59,942 bases of DNA from Bacteroidales bacterium (GCA_900770215.1 CAAGJW010000102.1:1-59942); one strand, 5' to 3'. Shown: positions 33,150 to 42,655, counted from the first letter of the stretch. Numbers and translations are program-made. Notes: generated by a model not told the origin, from the letters alone.

Positions 33150-34037
33150 TCACCCTCGCTCGATGCGGTCGAGCCAGGCAGTGAGCACATCGCAATAGTG
33201 GTCGGTCTGCTCAACAAAGCACATGTGGCGGGCGCCGTCAAAGAGCTCCCACTGCGTGTGGGGAATGGCATCATACATGAGTTTGGCTATGAGCGGTGTG
33301 CACATGTCGTTGGTGCCACTCATGATGAGGCAAGGGATAGAGATCTCGCCCAGGCGGTCGATGTAGTCAAAGTCTTTGAGCGTGCCCAGCGGGGTGTACT
33401 CGTTGGGGCCCCAGGCTGTCATGTAGGATTGCTCGCCCGACTTTTTGGGTCGGCGCAGGCACTCGGGGCTGTCGGGGGTTACAGGACCGGCGCAGTGCAG
33501 AGCCATGAAATGGTCGTTGGCCTTGAGATAGGCAGGGCTGGAATAGTCATTGCTGGCTTCGGCCTTGGCTATCGCCTCTTGATCCTCGCGGCTCATGAAC
33601 TTAATGAGGCGGTGCTGCTCCTTGCCCCAGAGCCAGCTGGCGGGAAGGCCGCTCGAGAGGATGGCCGACTGCACGCCTGCCGGCTTTTCCTCGATGAGGT
33701 ATTGAATGGCAAGCATCACACCCCACGACTGGCCCAAGAGGTGCACTCTGTCGATGTGCAGGTAGTCGCGCAGGGCCTTGAGCTCGTTGACCCAGGTCTG
33801 AGCAGTCCATAGCTCGGGGTGGCCGTCGACATAGGAATTGCCACAACCCAGCTGGTCGTAGGAAATCACCTGCCGCCCAGTGAGAGCCATGCGGTCGAGC
33901 ACCTCAAAATAGTTGTGGGTGCTGCCCGGCCCGCCATGCAGCAACAGCAAGGGCGCCTTGCCGTTGCGCGGCTCGCCCACAATGCGATAATAAGTCTTAT
34001 AGCCCATAAAGGGCATGTATCCGTCTTCAATTTTCAT
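33150..34037 (-). CDS. pip: Proline iminopeptidase-family alpha/beta hydrolase (S33)
   Basis: This enzyme likely removes N-terminal proline or other residues from small peptides. The 295-aa cytoplasmic protein has the oxyanion motif LLLLHGGPGSTHNYF, the nucleophile Ser in LLGQSWGVMLAIQYL, Asp in LIMSGTNDMCTP and His in FDGARHMCFVEQ. A helical cap lies between about 130 and 220. Lengths and motifs fit the proline iminopeptidase / tricorn-interacting F1 group; the exact specificity is open. Its promoter (34080-34111) lies inside the 3' end of the araC-type gene, so it can be expressed independently of that gene. Confidence 0.9.
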   Translation of the reverse strand: MKIEDGYMPFMGYKTYYRIVGEPRNGKAPLLLLHGGPGSTHNYFEVLDRMALTGRQVISYDQLGCGNSYVDGHPELWTAQTWVNELKALRDYLHIDRVHLLGQSWGVMLAIQYLIEEKPAGVQSAILSSGLPASWLWGKEQHRLIKFMSREDQEAIAKAEASNDYSSPAYLKANDHFMALHCAGPVTPDSPECLRRPKKSGEQSYMTAWGPNEYTPLGTLKDFDYIDRLGEISIPCLIMSGTNDMCTPLIAKLMYDAIPHTQWELFDGARHMCFVEQTDHYCDVLTAWLDRIERG

Positions 34038-34079
34038 CGTTAAAGAAGTATTAAATTGTAATAGGTTTTATGCCAGTTG

Positions 34080-34111
34080 CAAAAGTAAGATTTCTGTCTC
34101 ACATGTGCAAA
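34080..34111 (-). promoter_or_regulatory. Promoter of the proline iminopeptidase gene
   Basis: TTTG (34111-34108), N20, TACTTTTG (34087-34080): full consensus on the minus strand, overlapping the last codons of the upstream regulator gene. Confidence 0.75.
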
Positions 34112-35019
34112 TTGTGCTGCTGGCGGTATTGCTGCGGGGAGATGCCGGCAATGCGCTTAAAAAACTTGCTGAAGGCGCTGTCTTGCGAGAAGCCCATGGC
34201 ATTGGAGATATCGGCAATCGTGCGGTGAGTGCGCCTGAGCATCACCTTGGCATGGTTGAGTGCGCCCAGGTCGAGCCATTCCTTTGCCGTCATGCCGCTC
34301 ATCGTTTTCACCACAAGACACAGGTATTTCTTTGAGATGCATAACTGGTCGGCGTAGTACTGGAGCTGCCGCTGGTTCACCGAGTTGGCGTTGGCCAAGT
34401 GCAAGAAACGGTTGAAGAGCTCAGCAGGGCGAGAGTTGCCCTGTTCATTGCCTGATGTCCACTGTGGCTGTATCAACAGCGAGTAGTTGATCACGGCCGA
34501 CACATAGGCCCCGATGAGATTTTGATTGTATACACCCTGCTTCACCACATGCAGCAAGTTGGCCATCATGCTGCCCAAGAGCTGTTGCTGGCAGTCGTTG
34601 ACTTGAGCAAGATAGGTGGTGTTGAAGAACTCTAAATTCCTGTTAGACTCCTTGTTGCTGTACACATAAGGTAGATAGACATCATTGAATGCAAGCATAA
34701 CAACGCGGTAATCAGGCGAATAACGATTGAGCTGCACAATGCAGCCTTTGCCTATGATGGCTATCATGCCTCGACTCATGTGATAATCCTTGAGGTTGGC
34801 TGTAAAGTCGGCATCACCATCCACGACGAGGAGAAAACGATGATCGGTCCACTGGTAAGGCTGGTCGATCTCGACATTTTCGCCAAGGAATGCAGGGGCA
34901 TCCTGCACATCGGCAACAGCAAAATCTTGAGACAGAAACATGTCGATGCCATTGCTTGGACCGAGCGATCGATTGTACAGGTTATCGATAGAGAGCTGTA
35001 GGGGCGATGAGTTTGTCAT
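34099..35019 (-). CDS. AraC family transcriptional regulator
   Basis: The 306-aa product is used from the ATG at 35019 (MTNSSPLQLSIDNLYN). The frame continues upstream, but the promoter at 35047-35078 lies inside that extension. The N-terminal 190 residues are an effector or dimerisation domain of unknown ligand. The C-terminal AraC double helix-turn-helix has LCISKKYLCLVVKTMSG and the second HTH TIADISNAMGFSQDSAFSKF followed by FKRIAGISPQQYR. It is divergent from the giant dehydratase-activase gene and could regulate it or the downstream peptidase; the target is not shown by sequence. Confidence 0.9.
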   Translation of the reverse strand: MTNSSPLQLSIDNLYNRSLGPSNGIDMFLSQDFAVADVQDAPAFLGENVEIDQPYQWTDHRFLLVVDGDADFTANLKDYHMSRGMIAIIGKGCIVQLNRYSPDYRVVMLAFNDVYLPYVYSNKESNRNLEFFNTTYLAQVNDCQQQLLGSMMANLLHVVKQGVYNQNLIGAYVSAVINYSLLIQPQWTSGNEQGNSRPAELFNRFLHLANANSVNQRQLQYYADQLCISKKYLCLVVKTMSGMTAKEWLDLGALNHAKVMLRRTHRTIADISNAMGFSQDSAFSKFFKRIAGISPQQYRQQHNLHM

Positions 35020-35046
35020 AGCTGTGAGTGTAAGCTTATATTTCCA

Positions 35047-35078
35047 CAAAGGTAAACTTATTACCCCAAAAAGGCAAT
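35047..35078 (-). promoter_or_regulatory. Promoter of the AraC-type regulator
   Basis: TTG (within 35078-35075), N20, TACCTTTG (35054-35047) on the minus strand. It sets the translation start at 35019. Confidence 0.65.
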
Positions 35079-35188
35079 ATTTAGATGAAAAAAGCGAACA
35101 AAAGACAAATTTTGATGAACAAAAAATAACAATGCATTCAAAAAAAACATGCACTTTTACACTCAGAAAAACATCACATGGCAAAATA

Positions 35189-38100
35189 ATGAAATCAAAC
35201 TATCATATGGGCATCGATGTGGGCTCGACAACCGCCAAGATGGTGGTAACCCACAACAACGAAGTGATATTCTCGCGCTATGAGCGCCACAACGCCAGGG
35301 TCAACGAGTTGCTCATGAGCTACCTCGACGACCTCATGCAGCAAGCCGGCGACGTGCAAGTGACACTGGGTGTGACAGGCTCGGTGGGCATGGCCACAGC
35401 CGAGCATCTGGGCGCTCCCTTTGTGCAAGAAGTAGTGGCTGCCACCACCTATGCACGCGAGCGGCATCCCGAAGCCAAAGCCTTGATCGACATAGGCGGC
35501 GAAGACGCCAAGGTGGTGCTGTGTGAAGGCGAGCACACCGAGCTGCGCATGAACGGGAACTGCGCTGGCGGCACAGGTGCCTTTATCGACCAGATGTCGC
35601 AGCTCATGGGTATCAGCAACCAGCAGATGAACGACTTGGCTCTGACCGCCAAGCAGGTCTACCCCTTGGCAGCACGATGCGGTGTGTTTGCCAAGACCGA
35701 CATTCAGAACTTGATGGCACGCAACCTGCCCCGTCCCGACATTGCCGCTTCGATATTCCATGCCATTGCAGTACAGACGGTGACCACGCTGAGCCACGGT
35801 TGCGAGTTCAAGTCGCCCATATTGCTGTGTGGCGGTCCGCTCACCTTTATGCCAGCACTGCGACAAGCCTTCGCCCACTACTTGAAAATGGAGCCAGGCG
35901 ACTTCATCGTGGGCGACAACAGCTATCTCATTCCCGCAATGGGATGCGCCCTGCGCCCCAGCAATTGCACCGCCACGCTGTCGAGCTTGCGAAAGGCTCT
36001 CACCACCCCTGGTGCAGCCCACACGCCCACTGCACACACATTGCCAGCCCTGTTCGGCAGCAACGACGAGCACCTGCAGTGGCTCAACGATAAGGCAAAA
36101 TATGCCACGGCAACACACCCCATGCAGCCCGGTATCGAAGAGGTGACACTGGGTATCGACTCAGGGTCGACCACCACCAAGGTGGTCGCAGCCAGGCTCA
36201 ATGGTGAGATACTCTACACCTATTACGCGCCCAACCTGGGCAATCCCATCAAGGCAGCCACCGCGGGACTGCTCCAGCTCCAGCAACAAGCCAGGCAAAA
36301 CGGCACACGGCTGGAAATACACGGGTCATGCTCCACAGGATATGGCGAGGAAATCATTAAGGCAGCCTTTGGGCTCGATCACGGCATTATCGAGACCATT
36401 GCCCACTACGGCGCTGCCCGACGGCTCATGCCCGACGTCACCTTTATTCTCGACATAGGCGGCCAGGACATGAAAGCCATTTTTGTCGACCATGGCGTGA
36501 TCAATCGCATGGAGCTCAACGAGGCATGTTCCTCGGGCTGTGGCACGTTTCTGCAAACCTTTGCCCAAAGCCTGGGTTACAAGATAGGCGACTTTGCCAC
36601 ACTCGCCTGTACGGCACCCAATCCTTGCGATTTGGGCACGCGATGCACCGTGTTTATGAACTCAAAAATCAAGCAAGTGCTGCGCGAGGGTGCCTCGGTG
36701 GGCGACATCGCGGCAGGGCTGTCCTACTCGGTGGTGAACAATTGCCTCTACAAAGTACTGAAACTGAAAAGCACAGGCGAAATGGGCAAGCACATTGTGG
36801 TGCAAGGTGGCACCATGCGCAACGATGCCGTGGTGCGGGCCTTTGAGAAACTCACTGGCTGCACAGTGGCACGCAGCAACATGCCCGAGATGATGGGCGC
36901 CTATGGCTGCGCCCTCTACGCCGCCCAGAACCTGGCCGCACCTCGCACGCTCGAGAGCATGCTGCAACTCTCGGCCATGGACACCATGCAATTGCACTGC
37001 AAGGGCTGCGACAACCAGTGCACAGTGATGCGATACACCTTCGGCAACGGCAACAAGTATTACAGCGGCAACCGCTGCGAACGCGTGTTTAACAACCACG
37101 GCAAGCAATACCAGCCAGGACTCAACATCTACTCCGAAAAATATCACTTGCTCTACGATCGCCCCGCAGCCGCAAGCGCTAAGCGCCGCATAGGCGTGCC
37201 CCGCGTCCTCAACATGTATGAAGACTACCCGTTCTGGCACAGGCTGTTTTCTGACTGCGGCCTTCAGGTCGTGCTGTCTCCCGAGTCGCACGTGGGCACC
37301 TACGAGGCTGCACTCAACACCGTGATGAGCGACAACATATGCTTTCCCGCCAAGCTGGTACACAGCCACATCATGGCGCTGTCACACATGGACGTGGAGC
37401 GCATCGTCATGCCCTATGTGGTATATGAGCATCGCGACAGCACCGACGTGCTCAACAGTTTCAATTGCCCTATCGTGTCGGGCTACAGCGACGTGATACG
37501 CAGCGCTATGAGTCCCAATGTGCCCGTCGATGCCCCTGTCATCACCTTTGCCGAGACCGGCTTGCTGCGCAAGCAAGTGTTGCAGTACATGAGCACACTG
37601 GGCGTGAAGCCGCTGGTGGCACGCAAGGCCTTTGACGCCGCGCTCGCCGCGCAGGCCAGCTTTGCCTCGGCAATGCAGCACAGGGCAGCCGAAATACTAC
37701 AACAAAGCCGCAAAGAGCACAAAATCACCATTCTCCTTGTAGGGCGTCCCTATCACACCGACCCCCTCATTCAGCACCGCTTGAGCAACATGATTGCCTC
37801 GATGGGCGTCAACGTGATAAGCGACGACATTGTGCGCGACCAGCACCAGCTCAAAAGCGGAAAAACGCACATCGTGCAACAGTGGGCCTACATGAACCGC
37901 ATCATCAAAGCCGCTGAGTGGGCTGCCGAGCAGCCCGACGATGTGCAACTGGTGCAGATGACCTCTTTCGGCTGCGGCCCCGACGCATTCATTCAAGACG
38001 AAGTGCGCGACATTCTCTCCCGGCACGGCAAACCCTACACACTGCTCAAGATCGACGACGTGAGCAACCTGGGGTCGCTCAAGCTGCGAGTGCGCTCGCT

Positions 38101-39427
38101 GCTCGAGAGCCTGCGTCAGCATCACGGGCACGGGAGGCAAGCCCCCTTTGTCGACACAGCCCCCTACCGCGACCCGAGACACTCCCGCAAGATATTGGCC
38201 CCGTTCATCTCACAGTACTTGTCGCCGCTGCTGCCCTCGCTGCTCAAGCTCATGGGCTACGATGTCGACATCTTGCCGCCCAGCGACCAAGAGTCGGCCA
38301 ACCTGGGGCTGCAATATGCCAACAACGAGGTGTGCTACCCGGCCACTTTGATAGTGGGCGACTTTGTGAAGGCATTGAAGTCGGGAAAATATGACCGGCG
38401 CAAGATTGCCGTGGCAATGACGCAAACCGGCGGTCAATGCCGCGCCACAAGCTACGCCGGTCTCATCAAGCGTGCGATGGTGAATGCGGGCTTCAAAGAC
38501 GTGCCCATGATCACACTGGGCGTCTCGGCCACCGCCGACGCCCAGGACAACCAGGAGGCACACTTCGACATCAACTGGAAAAAATATGTGTCGATCATCA
38601 TCACAACCCTACTCTACAGCGACACCATGTCGAAGTTCTACCACGAGGCCGTAATACGCGAACAAGAGCCCGGGCTGGCCCAAAAGGTGCTCAAGCACTA
38701 CATGGACTGTGCCCAAAAGGCCATATTGAGCGGCGAGAGCAAGCGGCTCGTTGCTCTCATAGCCCAAGCCGGACAGGCATTCAACAACATCGTCGACGAC
38801 CGTACAACCGAGAAGGCAGGCATTGTGGGTGAAATATTCCTCAAGTTCAATCCCTTTGCTCACCAGTATATAGAGCAACAGCTCATCGACCACGGCATCG
38901 AGGTGCTGCCTCCGCTCATCACACCTTTCTTCCTACAAGACTTTGTAAACATCGAGTATAAAAACAAGCTGTATCTGAAGAGCAGCAACATGCCCACATG
39001 CATCATTCACTTGCTCTATCACCTGGTGGCTAGGCGCATCGACAAGGTGAACCGTGCAGCATCCACATTCCGCTATTTTGTACCCTTCGGCAACATCTAT
39101 CACGAGGCCGACTCCATCGAGGGCATCGTCTCACCGGCTGCACAATTTGGAGAAGGCTGGCTGTTGCCCGCCGAGATTATCGACTTTGCACGCATGGGAG
39201 TGAAAAACGTGATATCGGTGCAACCCTTCGGATGCATTGCCAATCATGTGATTTCAAAGGGCATAGAGAAGTCGCTGCTAAAGCGCATTCCCGACTTGAA
39301 CCTGCTTTCGCTCGACTTTGACTCGGGAGTGAGCAGCGTGAACGTGACCAACCGCCTGCTCATGTTTATCGACAACGTTTACCAGCGGCAAAGCAAAGCC
39401 TCCCCAATCCCCAGCACGGTCTCATAA
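35189..39427 (+). CDS. Giant 2-hydroxyacyl-CoA dehydratase activase-type protein
   Basis: This is a 1412-aa fusion. Two BadF/BcrA-type ASKHA ATPase domains come first: domain 1 with GIDVGSTTAKMVV (residue 8) and NGNCAGGTGAFIDQM, domain 2 with GIDSGSTTTKVVAARL (about 322) and NEACSSGCGTFLQTF. The Cys in each is where activases hold the bridging 4Fe-4S cluster. A DUF2229-type domain follows (RRIGVPRVLNMYEDYPFWH), then a dehydratase-like C-terminal half with several Cys (TQTGGQCRATSY, QPFGCIANHV). Related activases fire an electron into 2-hydroxyacyl-CoA dehydratases. The substrate here is unknown; widespread single-protein homologs in anaerobes lack assigned function. The ATG at 35189 fits the family N-terminus; the frame extends upstream into the araC gene. 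It is divergent from the AraC regulator. Confidence 0.88.
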   Translation: MKSNYHMGIDVGSTTAKMVVTHNNEVIFSRYERHNARVNELLMSYLDDLMQQAGDVQVTLGVTGSVGMATAEHLGAPFVQEVVAATTYARERHPEAKALIDIGGEDAKVVLCEGEHTELRMNGNCAGGTGAFIDQMSQLMGISNQQMNDLALTAKQVYPLAARCGVFAKTDIQNLMARNLPRPDIAASIFHAIAVQTVTTLSHGCEFKSPILLCGGPLTFMPALRQAFAHYLKMEPGDFIVGDNSYLIPAMGCALRPSNCTATLSSLRKALTTPGAAHTPTAHTLPALFGSNDEHLQWLNDKAKYATATHPMQPGIEEVTLGIDSGSTTTKVVAARLNGEILYTYYAPNLGNPIKAATAGLLQLQQQARQNGTRLEIHGSCSTGYGEEIIKAAFGLDHGIIETIAHYGAARRLMPDVTFILDIGGQDMKAIFVDHGVINRMELNEACSSGCGTFLQTFAQSLGYKIGDFATLACTAPNPCDLGTRCTVFMNSKIKQVLREGASVGDIAAGLSYSVVNNCLYKVLKLKSTGEMGKHIVVQGGTMRNDAVVRAFEKLTGCTVARSNMPEMMGAYGCALYAAQNLAAPRTLESMLQLSAMDTMQLHCKGCDNQCTVMRYTFGNGNKYYSGNRCERVFNNHGKQYQPGLNIYSEKYHLLYDRPAAASAKRRIGVPRVLNMYEDYPFWHRLFSDCGLQVVLSPESHVGTYEAALNTVMSDNICFPAKLVHSHIMALSHMDVERIVMPYVVYEHRDSTDVLNSFNCPIVSGYSDVIRSAMSPNVPVDAPVITFAETGLLRKQVLQYMSTLGVKPLVARKAFDAALAAQASFASAMQHRAAEILQQSRKEHKITILLVGRPYHTDPLIQHRLSNMIASMGVNVISDDIVRDQHQLKSGKTHIVQQWAYMNRIIKAAEWAAEQPDDVQLVQMTSFGCGPDAFIQDEVRDILSRHGKPYTLLKIDDVSNLGSLKLRVRSLLESLRQHHGHGRQAPFVDTAPYRDPRHSRKILAPFISQYLSPLLPSLLKLMGYDVDILPPSDQESANLGLQYANNEVCYPATLIVGDFVKALKSGKYDRRKIAVAMTQTGGQCRATSYAGLIKRAMVNAGFKDVPMITLGVSATADAQDNQEAHFDINWKKYVSIIITTLLYSDTMSKFYHEAVIREQEPGLAQKVLKHYMDCAQKAILSGESKRLVALIAQAGQAFNNIVDDRTTEKAGIVGEIFLKFNPFAHQYIEQQLIDHGIEVLPPLITPFFLQDFVNIEYKNKLYLKSSNMPTCIIHLLYHLVARRIDKVNRAASTFRYFVPFGNIYHEADSIEGIVSPAAQFGEGWLLPAEIIDFARMGVKNVISVQPFGCIANHVISKGIEKSLLKRIPDLNLLSLDFDSGVSSVNVTNRLLMFIDNVYQRQSKASPIPSTVS

Positions 39428-39450
39428 ACACAGGCATTAGACAGAGTTTG

Positions 39451-39481
39451 TTGCGGATATCGACACAAATGCGTAACTTTG
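39451..39481 (+). promoter_or_regulatory. Promoter of the acyltransferase gene (twin A)
   Basis: TTG (39451-39453), N20, TAACTTTG (39474-39481). The spacer resembles that of the lplA-lipA promoter at 40742-40772: 26 of about 31 positions from TTGCGGAT onward are the same. Confidence 0.75.
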
Positions 39482-39621
39482 CAGCCGTTTTTTCACTCAA
39501 GGCAGTGAGTCGTCGCACGACGATCGCGGCCAGCTTAAAAGGGAAACTGCCTGTATATATATATAGCGGCAGTCTCCATGTCGAGTTACACACAACCACC
39601 GAATATAAAAAAGATAGAAAA

Positions 39622-40704
39622 TTGTCAAACATCGACCAAGTGAATACTAAGGGTAACGTTCCCTCTCTATCGGTCAGCAGTGGCAGAAAAGAGCATTACG
39701 GGGCCTTAGATGGCCTACGTGCCTACGGCGTCATAGGCATAGTGATGATGCATGTATTGACCGACATCCACACTAAGCCTGCCGATAACTTCTTTACAAC
39801 AGCCGTCATTCCATTTTTCACCAACTTCGTGTTTCTCTTTATGATGATAAGTGCATTTGGCTTGAGTTGTGGATATTACGAGAGGATTAAAGCCAATCGC
39901 ATCACACCCAATGCCTTTTACATGAAGAGGTATAAGCGTGTTCTGCCGTTTTTTGCCATCATGGTGCTCATCGACATGGCGTGGAAACACGATGTGGGCG
40001 CACTGCTGGAAGGCTTTGCCGACATCACGCTTTGCTTCGGCCTGTATCCTAACGTCAAAATCGGCGTCATCGGTGTGGGGTGGTTTTTAGGTACAGTTTT
40101 CGTGTTCTACATGCTATATCCGTTTTTCGTATTCCTCATCGACAACAGGCGCCGGGCATGGGGCACCCTTGTGGTATCGGTGTTGCTTGCATTGATAGGC
40201 ATCTATTATTTTGGCTCAAAACAATACTTCCAGCAACCGACCGATTTTGAAAGGACCGACATACTGTACAGTGCGCCCTACTTTGTGACAGGAGGCATAG
40301 TCTATTTATACCGGCATCAACTATCAGCATGGGTGAGCGCCCACAGGCTGCTTGTGCTCGCGATCGCATGTGCAATCACGGCAGTTACATTCATGCTTCT
40401 TGAAAAAACAACGGAATTGATGACGTGCATTATCATTTTCTCGGTGTGGCTCATTTATAGCTTAGGAAGCAACGATGTAGTGCTAAACAACAAGGCAGTC
40501 AAGTACTTGAGCAATATAAGCATGGAAATCTACCTGTGCCACATGCTACTATTCCGCGTGGTGGGTCTCATGCATATAGAAAAGTTGATTGCCAACCCCA
40601 ACCTTCTCTACGTCGTCACGCTACTGGCGACCCTGATTGGAGCCATAGTCTTTGCCCACGTGGTCAAATTTCAAGTGATAAACAAGATAAAAAGGCTGCA
40701 ATAG
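39622..40704 (+). CDS. Acyltransferase 3 family membrane protein
   Basis: The product is a polytopic membrane protein with about ten hydrophobic helices. The family N-terminal motif YGALDGLRAYGVIGIVMMHV contains the DGLR and catalytic His positions. Downstream are ISAFGLSCGYYERI, FYMKRYKRVLPFF and IGVIGVGWFLGTVFVFYMLY. Family members (OafA/YrhL type) O-acylate sugars in envelope polysaccharides; the substrate here is unknown. The start is uncertain: the frame is open from 39448, but the first part overlaps the promoter (39451-39481), and no ATG precedes the conserved motif after it. I use TTG 39622 (360 aa); GTG 39640 is also possible. Confidence 0.82.
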   Translation: MSNIDQVNTKGNVPSLSVSSGRKEHYGALDGLRAYGVIGIVMMHVLTDIHTKPADNFFTTAVIPFFTNFVFLFMMISAFGLSCGYYERIKANRITPNAFYMKRYKRVLPFFAIMVLIDMAWKHDVGALLEGFADITLCFGLYPNVKIGVIGVGWFLGTVFVFYMLYPFFVFLIDNRRRAWGTLVVSVLLALIGIYYFGSKQYFQQPTDFERTDILYSAPYFVTGGIVYLYRHQLSAWVSAHRLLVLAIACAITAVTFMLLEKTTELMTCIIIFSVWLIYSLGSNDVVLNNKAVKYLSNISMEIYLCHMLLFRVVGLMHIEKLIANPNLLYVVTLLATLIGAIVFAHVVKFQVINKIKRLQ

Positions 40705-40741
40705 CAGTCCAGGGGTGGCGCGATTATTGTGCACCATAAAA

Positions 40742-40772
40742 TTGCGGATTTCGGCGCAAATGCTTAACTTTG
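40742..40772 (+). promoter_or_regulatory. Promoter of the lplA-lipA fusion gene (twin B)
   Basis: TTG (40742-40744), N20, TAACTTTG (40765-40772), 39 nt before the ATG. It shares most of its spacer (CAAATGC just before the box) with the promoter at 39451-39481. Confidence 0.75.
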
Positions 40773-40810
40773 CCCATAATGATCTTAAAACAACTTTTTT
40801 TCAAACTGAA

Positions 40811-42655
40811 ATGAAGTATATCAACCTTCCTGCCCCCCGCCCAGGCGAGAGCCGCCAACTGCCATTTTATTTTGCAGTAGAGGAATATGTGGCCAAGCAT
40901 TTCACCGACGACGACTATTTCTTCATATGGCAAGTAGAGCCCACGGCCATGCTGGGGCGCAACCAGCTGCTCGAGAATGAGGTAAACGAGCAGTACTGCC
41001 GCGAGCATGGCGTGCACATCTATCGCCGCAAGAGTGGCGGCGGCACCGTCTATGCCGACCTTGGCTGCCTGCAATTCAGCTACATTACCAAGGAGGGCAA
41101 CGTCAATGCCCTGTTCAACGACTACATCGACCTCGTGGTCAAAGCCATCAACCAGCTAGGCGTAGCCGTAAGCTCATCGGGGCGCAACGATATCCTTGTA
41201 GAGAGCAAGAAAGTGGCCGGAGCAGCATTCTATCGCTACGGTAATCGCAGCGTGCTGCACAACACACTGCTCTACTCTACCGATCTTGACCAACTGGCCA
41301 GCTGCTTGAAGCCATCGAAAAAACTTGAGAGCAAAGGGGTGAAATCCAACCGCCAGCGGGTGGCCAACCTGGGAGAATACACCTCGCTGTCGCTGCAACA
41401 GTTTGTGGAGCAAATGCGACGGCTCGTGTGCGGCGACAACCAGCTCACACTCACCCAGGCCCACATGCAAGGCGTTGCCCAGCTCGAGAAACCACTGGCT
41501 TCGCACGAGTTTGTCTACGACAATTCACCCAGCTACACAGTAAAGCGCAGTCTTATTTTGAAAGACGTGGGTGAAATTGAAGCAAGAGTTCAGGTGAAAG
41601 CTGGCAAAATACAATATATCAATCTCGTGGGCGATTATTTCCTGCTCGGCGACCTCGACCGCGATCTGCTTGCAAGGCTTCAAGGGGTGGACTATGACCG
41701 CGAGGCGGTGGCCAGCGCTCTCGACGGGGTTGACACTGGCAAAGTGATACGCAATCTCACCGCCATGCAATTTTTGCGATTGCTCTTCGGCCGACCCCCT
41801 CACCTGCCCAAGCCCGAGTGGTTGAAAATCGATCTCACCTCGACCACGACCACCCAACGCACCAGCGGCGCCGTTGCAGGCAACCACCTCAACACGATAT
41901 GCACCAGCGGTCTGTGCCCCAACAAGGCCGAGTGCTGGAAAGCCGGCACTGCCACCCTCATGATAGGGGGCAACGTGTGCACACGCAACTGCCGTTTCTG
42001 CAACACGCCGTCGGGGCGCCCGCTGCCGCTCGACCCTTGCGAGCCTCTCAACGTGGCCAAGGCCGTGGCACAGCTGCAACTCAAGCACGCCGTTATCACC
42101 TCGGTCGACCGCGACGATCTCCCCGACATGGGTGCCAGGCACTGGGCCTTGACGGTGAAAGCCATCAAGGAGCTGAACCCACGCACCACTGTCGAGGTCC
42201 TCATTCCCGACTTCCAAGGGCATCTCGACCTGGTCGACGTGGTGCTGGCCGAGCGCCCCTACATCGTGGGGCACAACATCGAGACCGTGAGGCGACTCAC
42301 CCCGGCAGTGCGCAGCGTGGCCCGCTACGACCAGAGCCTCGACGTGCTACACCACATTGCCGAGTGCGGGTTCATTGCCAAGTCGGGGCTCATGCTGGGC
42401 TTGGGCGAAACCGAACAGGAAGTGGAGCAAGCCATGGACGACTTGCTTGCAGCTGGCTGCAAAATTCTCACCATAGGGCAATACCTGCAACCCACCCTGC
42501 AGCACATCGCCGTGAAAGAATATATTAAGCCTTCACAGTTTGCACGCTACAAGCAGATAGGCGAAGCCAAAGGTTTCGAACAAGTAGTGAGCGGCCCCTT
42601 TGTGCGCTCGTCCTACCACGCCGAGCAGTACAAAGTCCTGCGTCACGACGCATAA
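40811..42655 (+). CDS. Lipoate-protein ligase / lipoyl synthase fusion (LplA-LipA)
   Basis: The 614-aa product fuses two lipoate enzymes. Residues 1 to about 325 are a lipoate-protein ligase A with its C-terminal accessory domain: RRKSGGGTVYADLG (72-85) and the substrate-lysine region ESKKVAGAAFYRYGNRSV. Residues from about 327 are lipoyl synthase: auxiliary cluster C364-x4-C369-x5-C375, radical-SAM cluster C390-x3-C394-x2-C397, VITSVDRDDLPDMGA and the C-terminal cluster-ligating Ser in FVRSSYHAEQY. One protein may thus attach scavenged lipoate (or octanoate) and insert sulfur. No LipB is seen in the window. The fusion is continuous, with no stop or frameshift. It lies directly upstream of the glycine cleavage genes whose H-protein needs lipoyl. 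An upstream frame from 40715 overlaps the promoter and is not used. Confidence 0.93.
   Translation: MKYINLPAPRPGESRQLPFYFAVEEYVAKHFTDDDYFFIWQVEPTAMLGRNQLLENEVNEQYCREHGVHIYRRKSGGGTVYADLGCLQFSYITKEGNVNALFNDYIDLVVKAINQLGVAVSSSGRNDILVESKKVAGAAFYRYGNRSVLHNTLLYSTDLDQLASCLKPSKKLESKGVKSNRQRVANLGEYTSLSLQQFVEQMRRLVCGDNQLTLTQAHMQGVAQLEKPLASHEFVYDNSPSYTVKRSLILKDVGEIEARVQVKAGKIQYINLVGDYFLLGDLDRDLLARLQGVDYDREAVASALDGVDTGKVIRNLTAMQFLRLLFGRPPHLPKPEWLKIDLTSTTTTQRTSGAVAGNHLNTICTSGLCPNKAECWKAGTATLMIGGNVCTRNCRFCNTPSGRPLPLDPCEPLNVAKAVAQLQLKHAVITSVDRDDLPDMGARHWALTVKAIKELNPRTTVEVLIPDFQGHLDLVDVVLAERPYIVGHNIETVRRLTPAVRSVARYDQSLDVLHHIAECGFIAKSGLMLGLGETEQEVEQAMDDLLAAGCKILTIGQYLQPTLQHIAVKEYIKPSQFARYKQIGEAKGFEQVVSGPFVRSSYHAEQYKVLRHDA

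Noticed and set aside
35020..35184. 55-residue upstream extension of the AraC regulator
   Set aside because: It contains the gene's promoter (35047-35078).
34940..35188. 83-residue upstream extension of the dehydratase-activase protein
   Set aside because: Overlaps the araC-type gene and its promoter on the other strand; the ASKHA motif begins right after the ATG at 35189.
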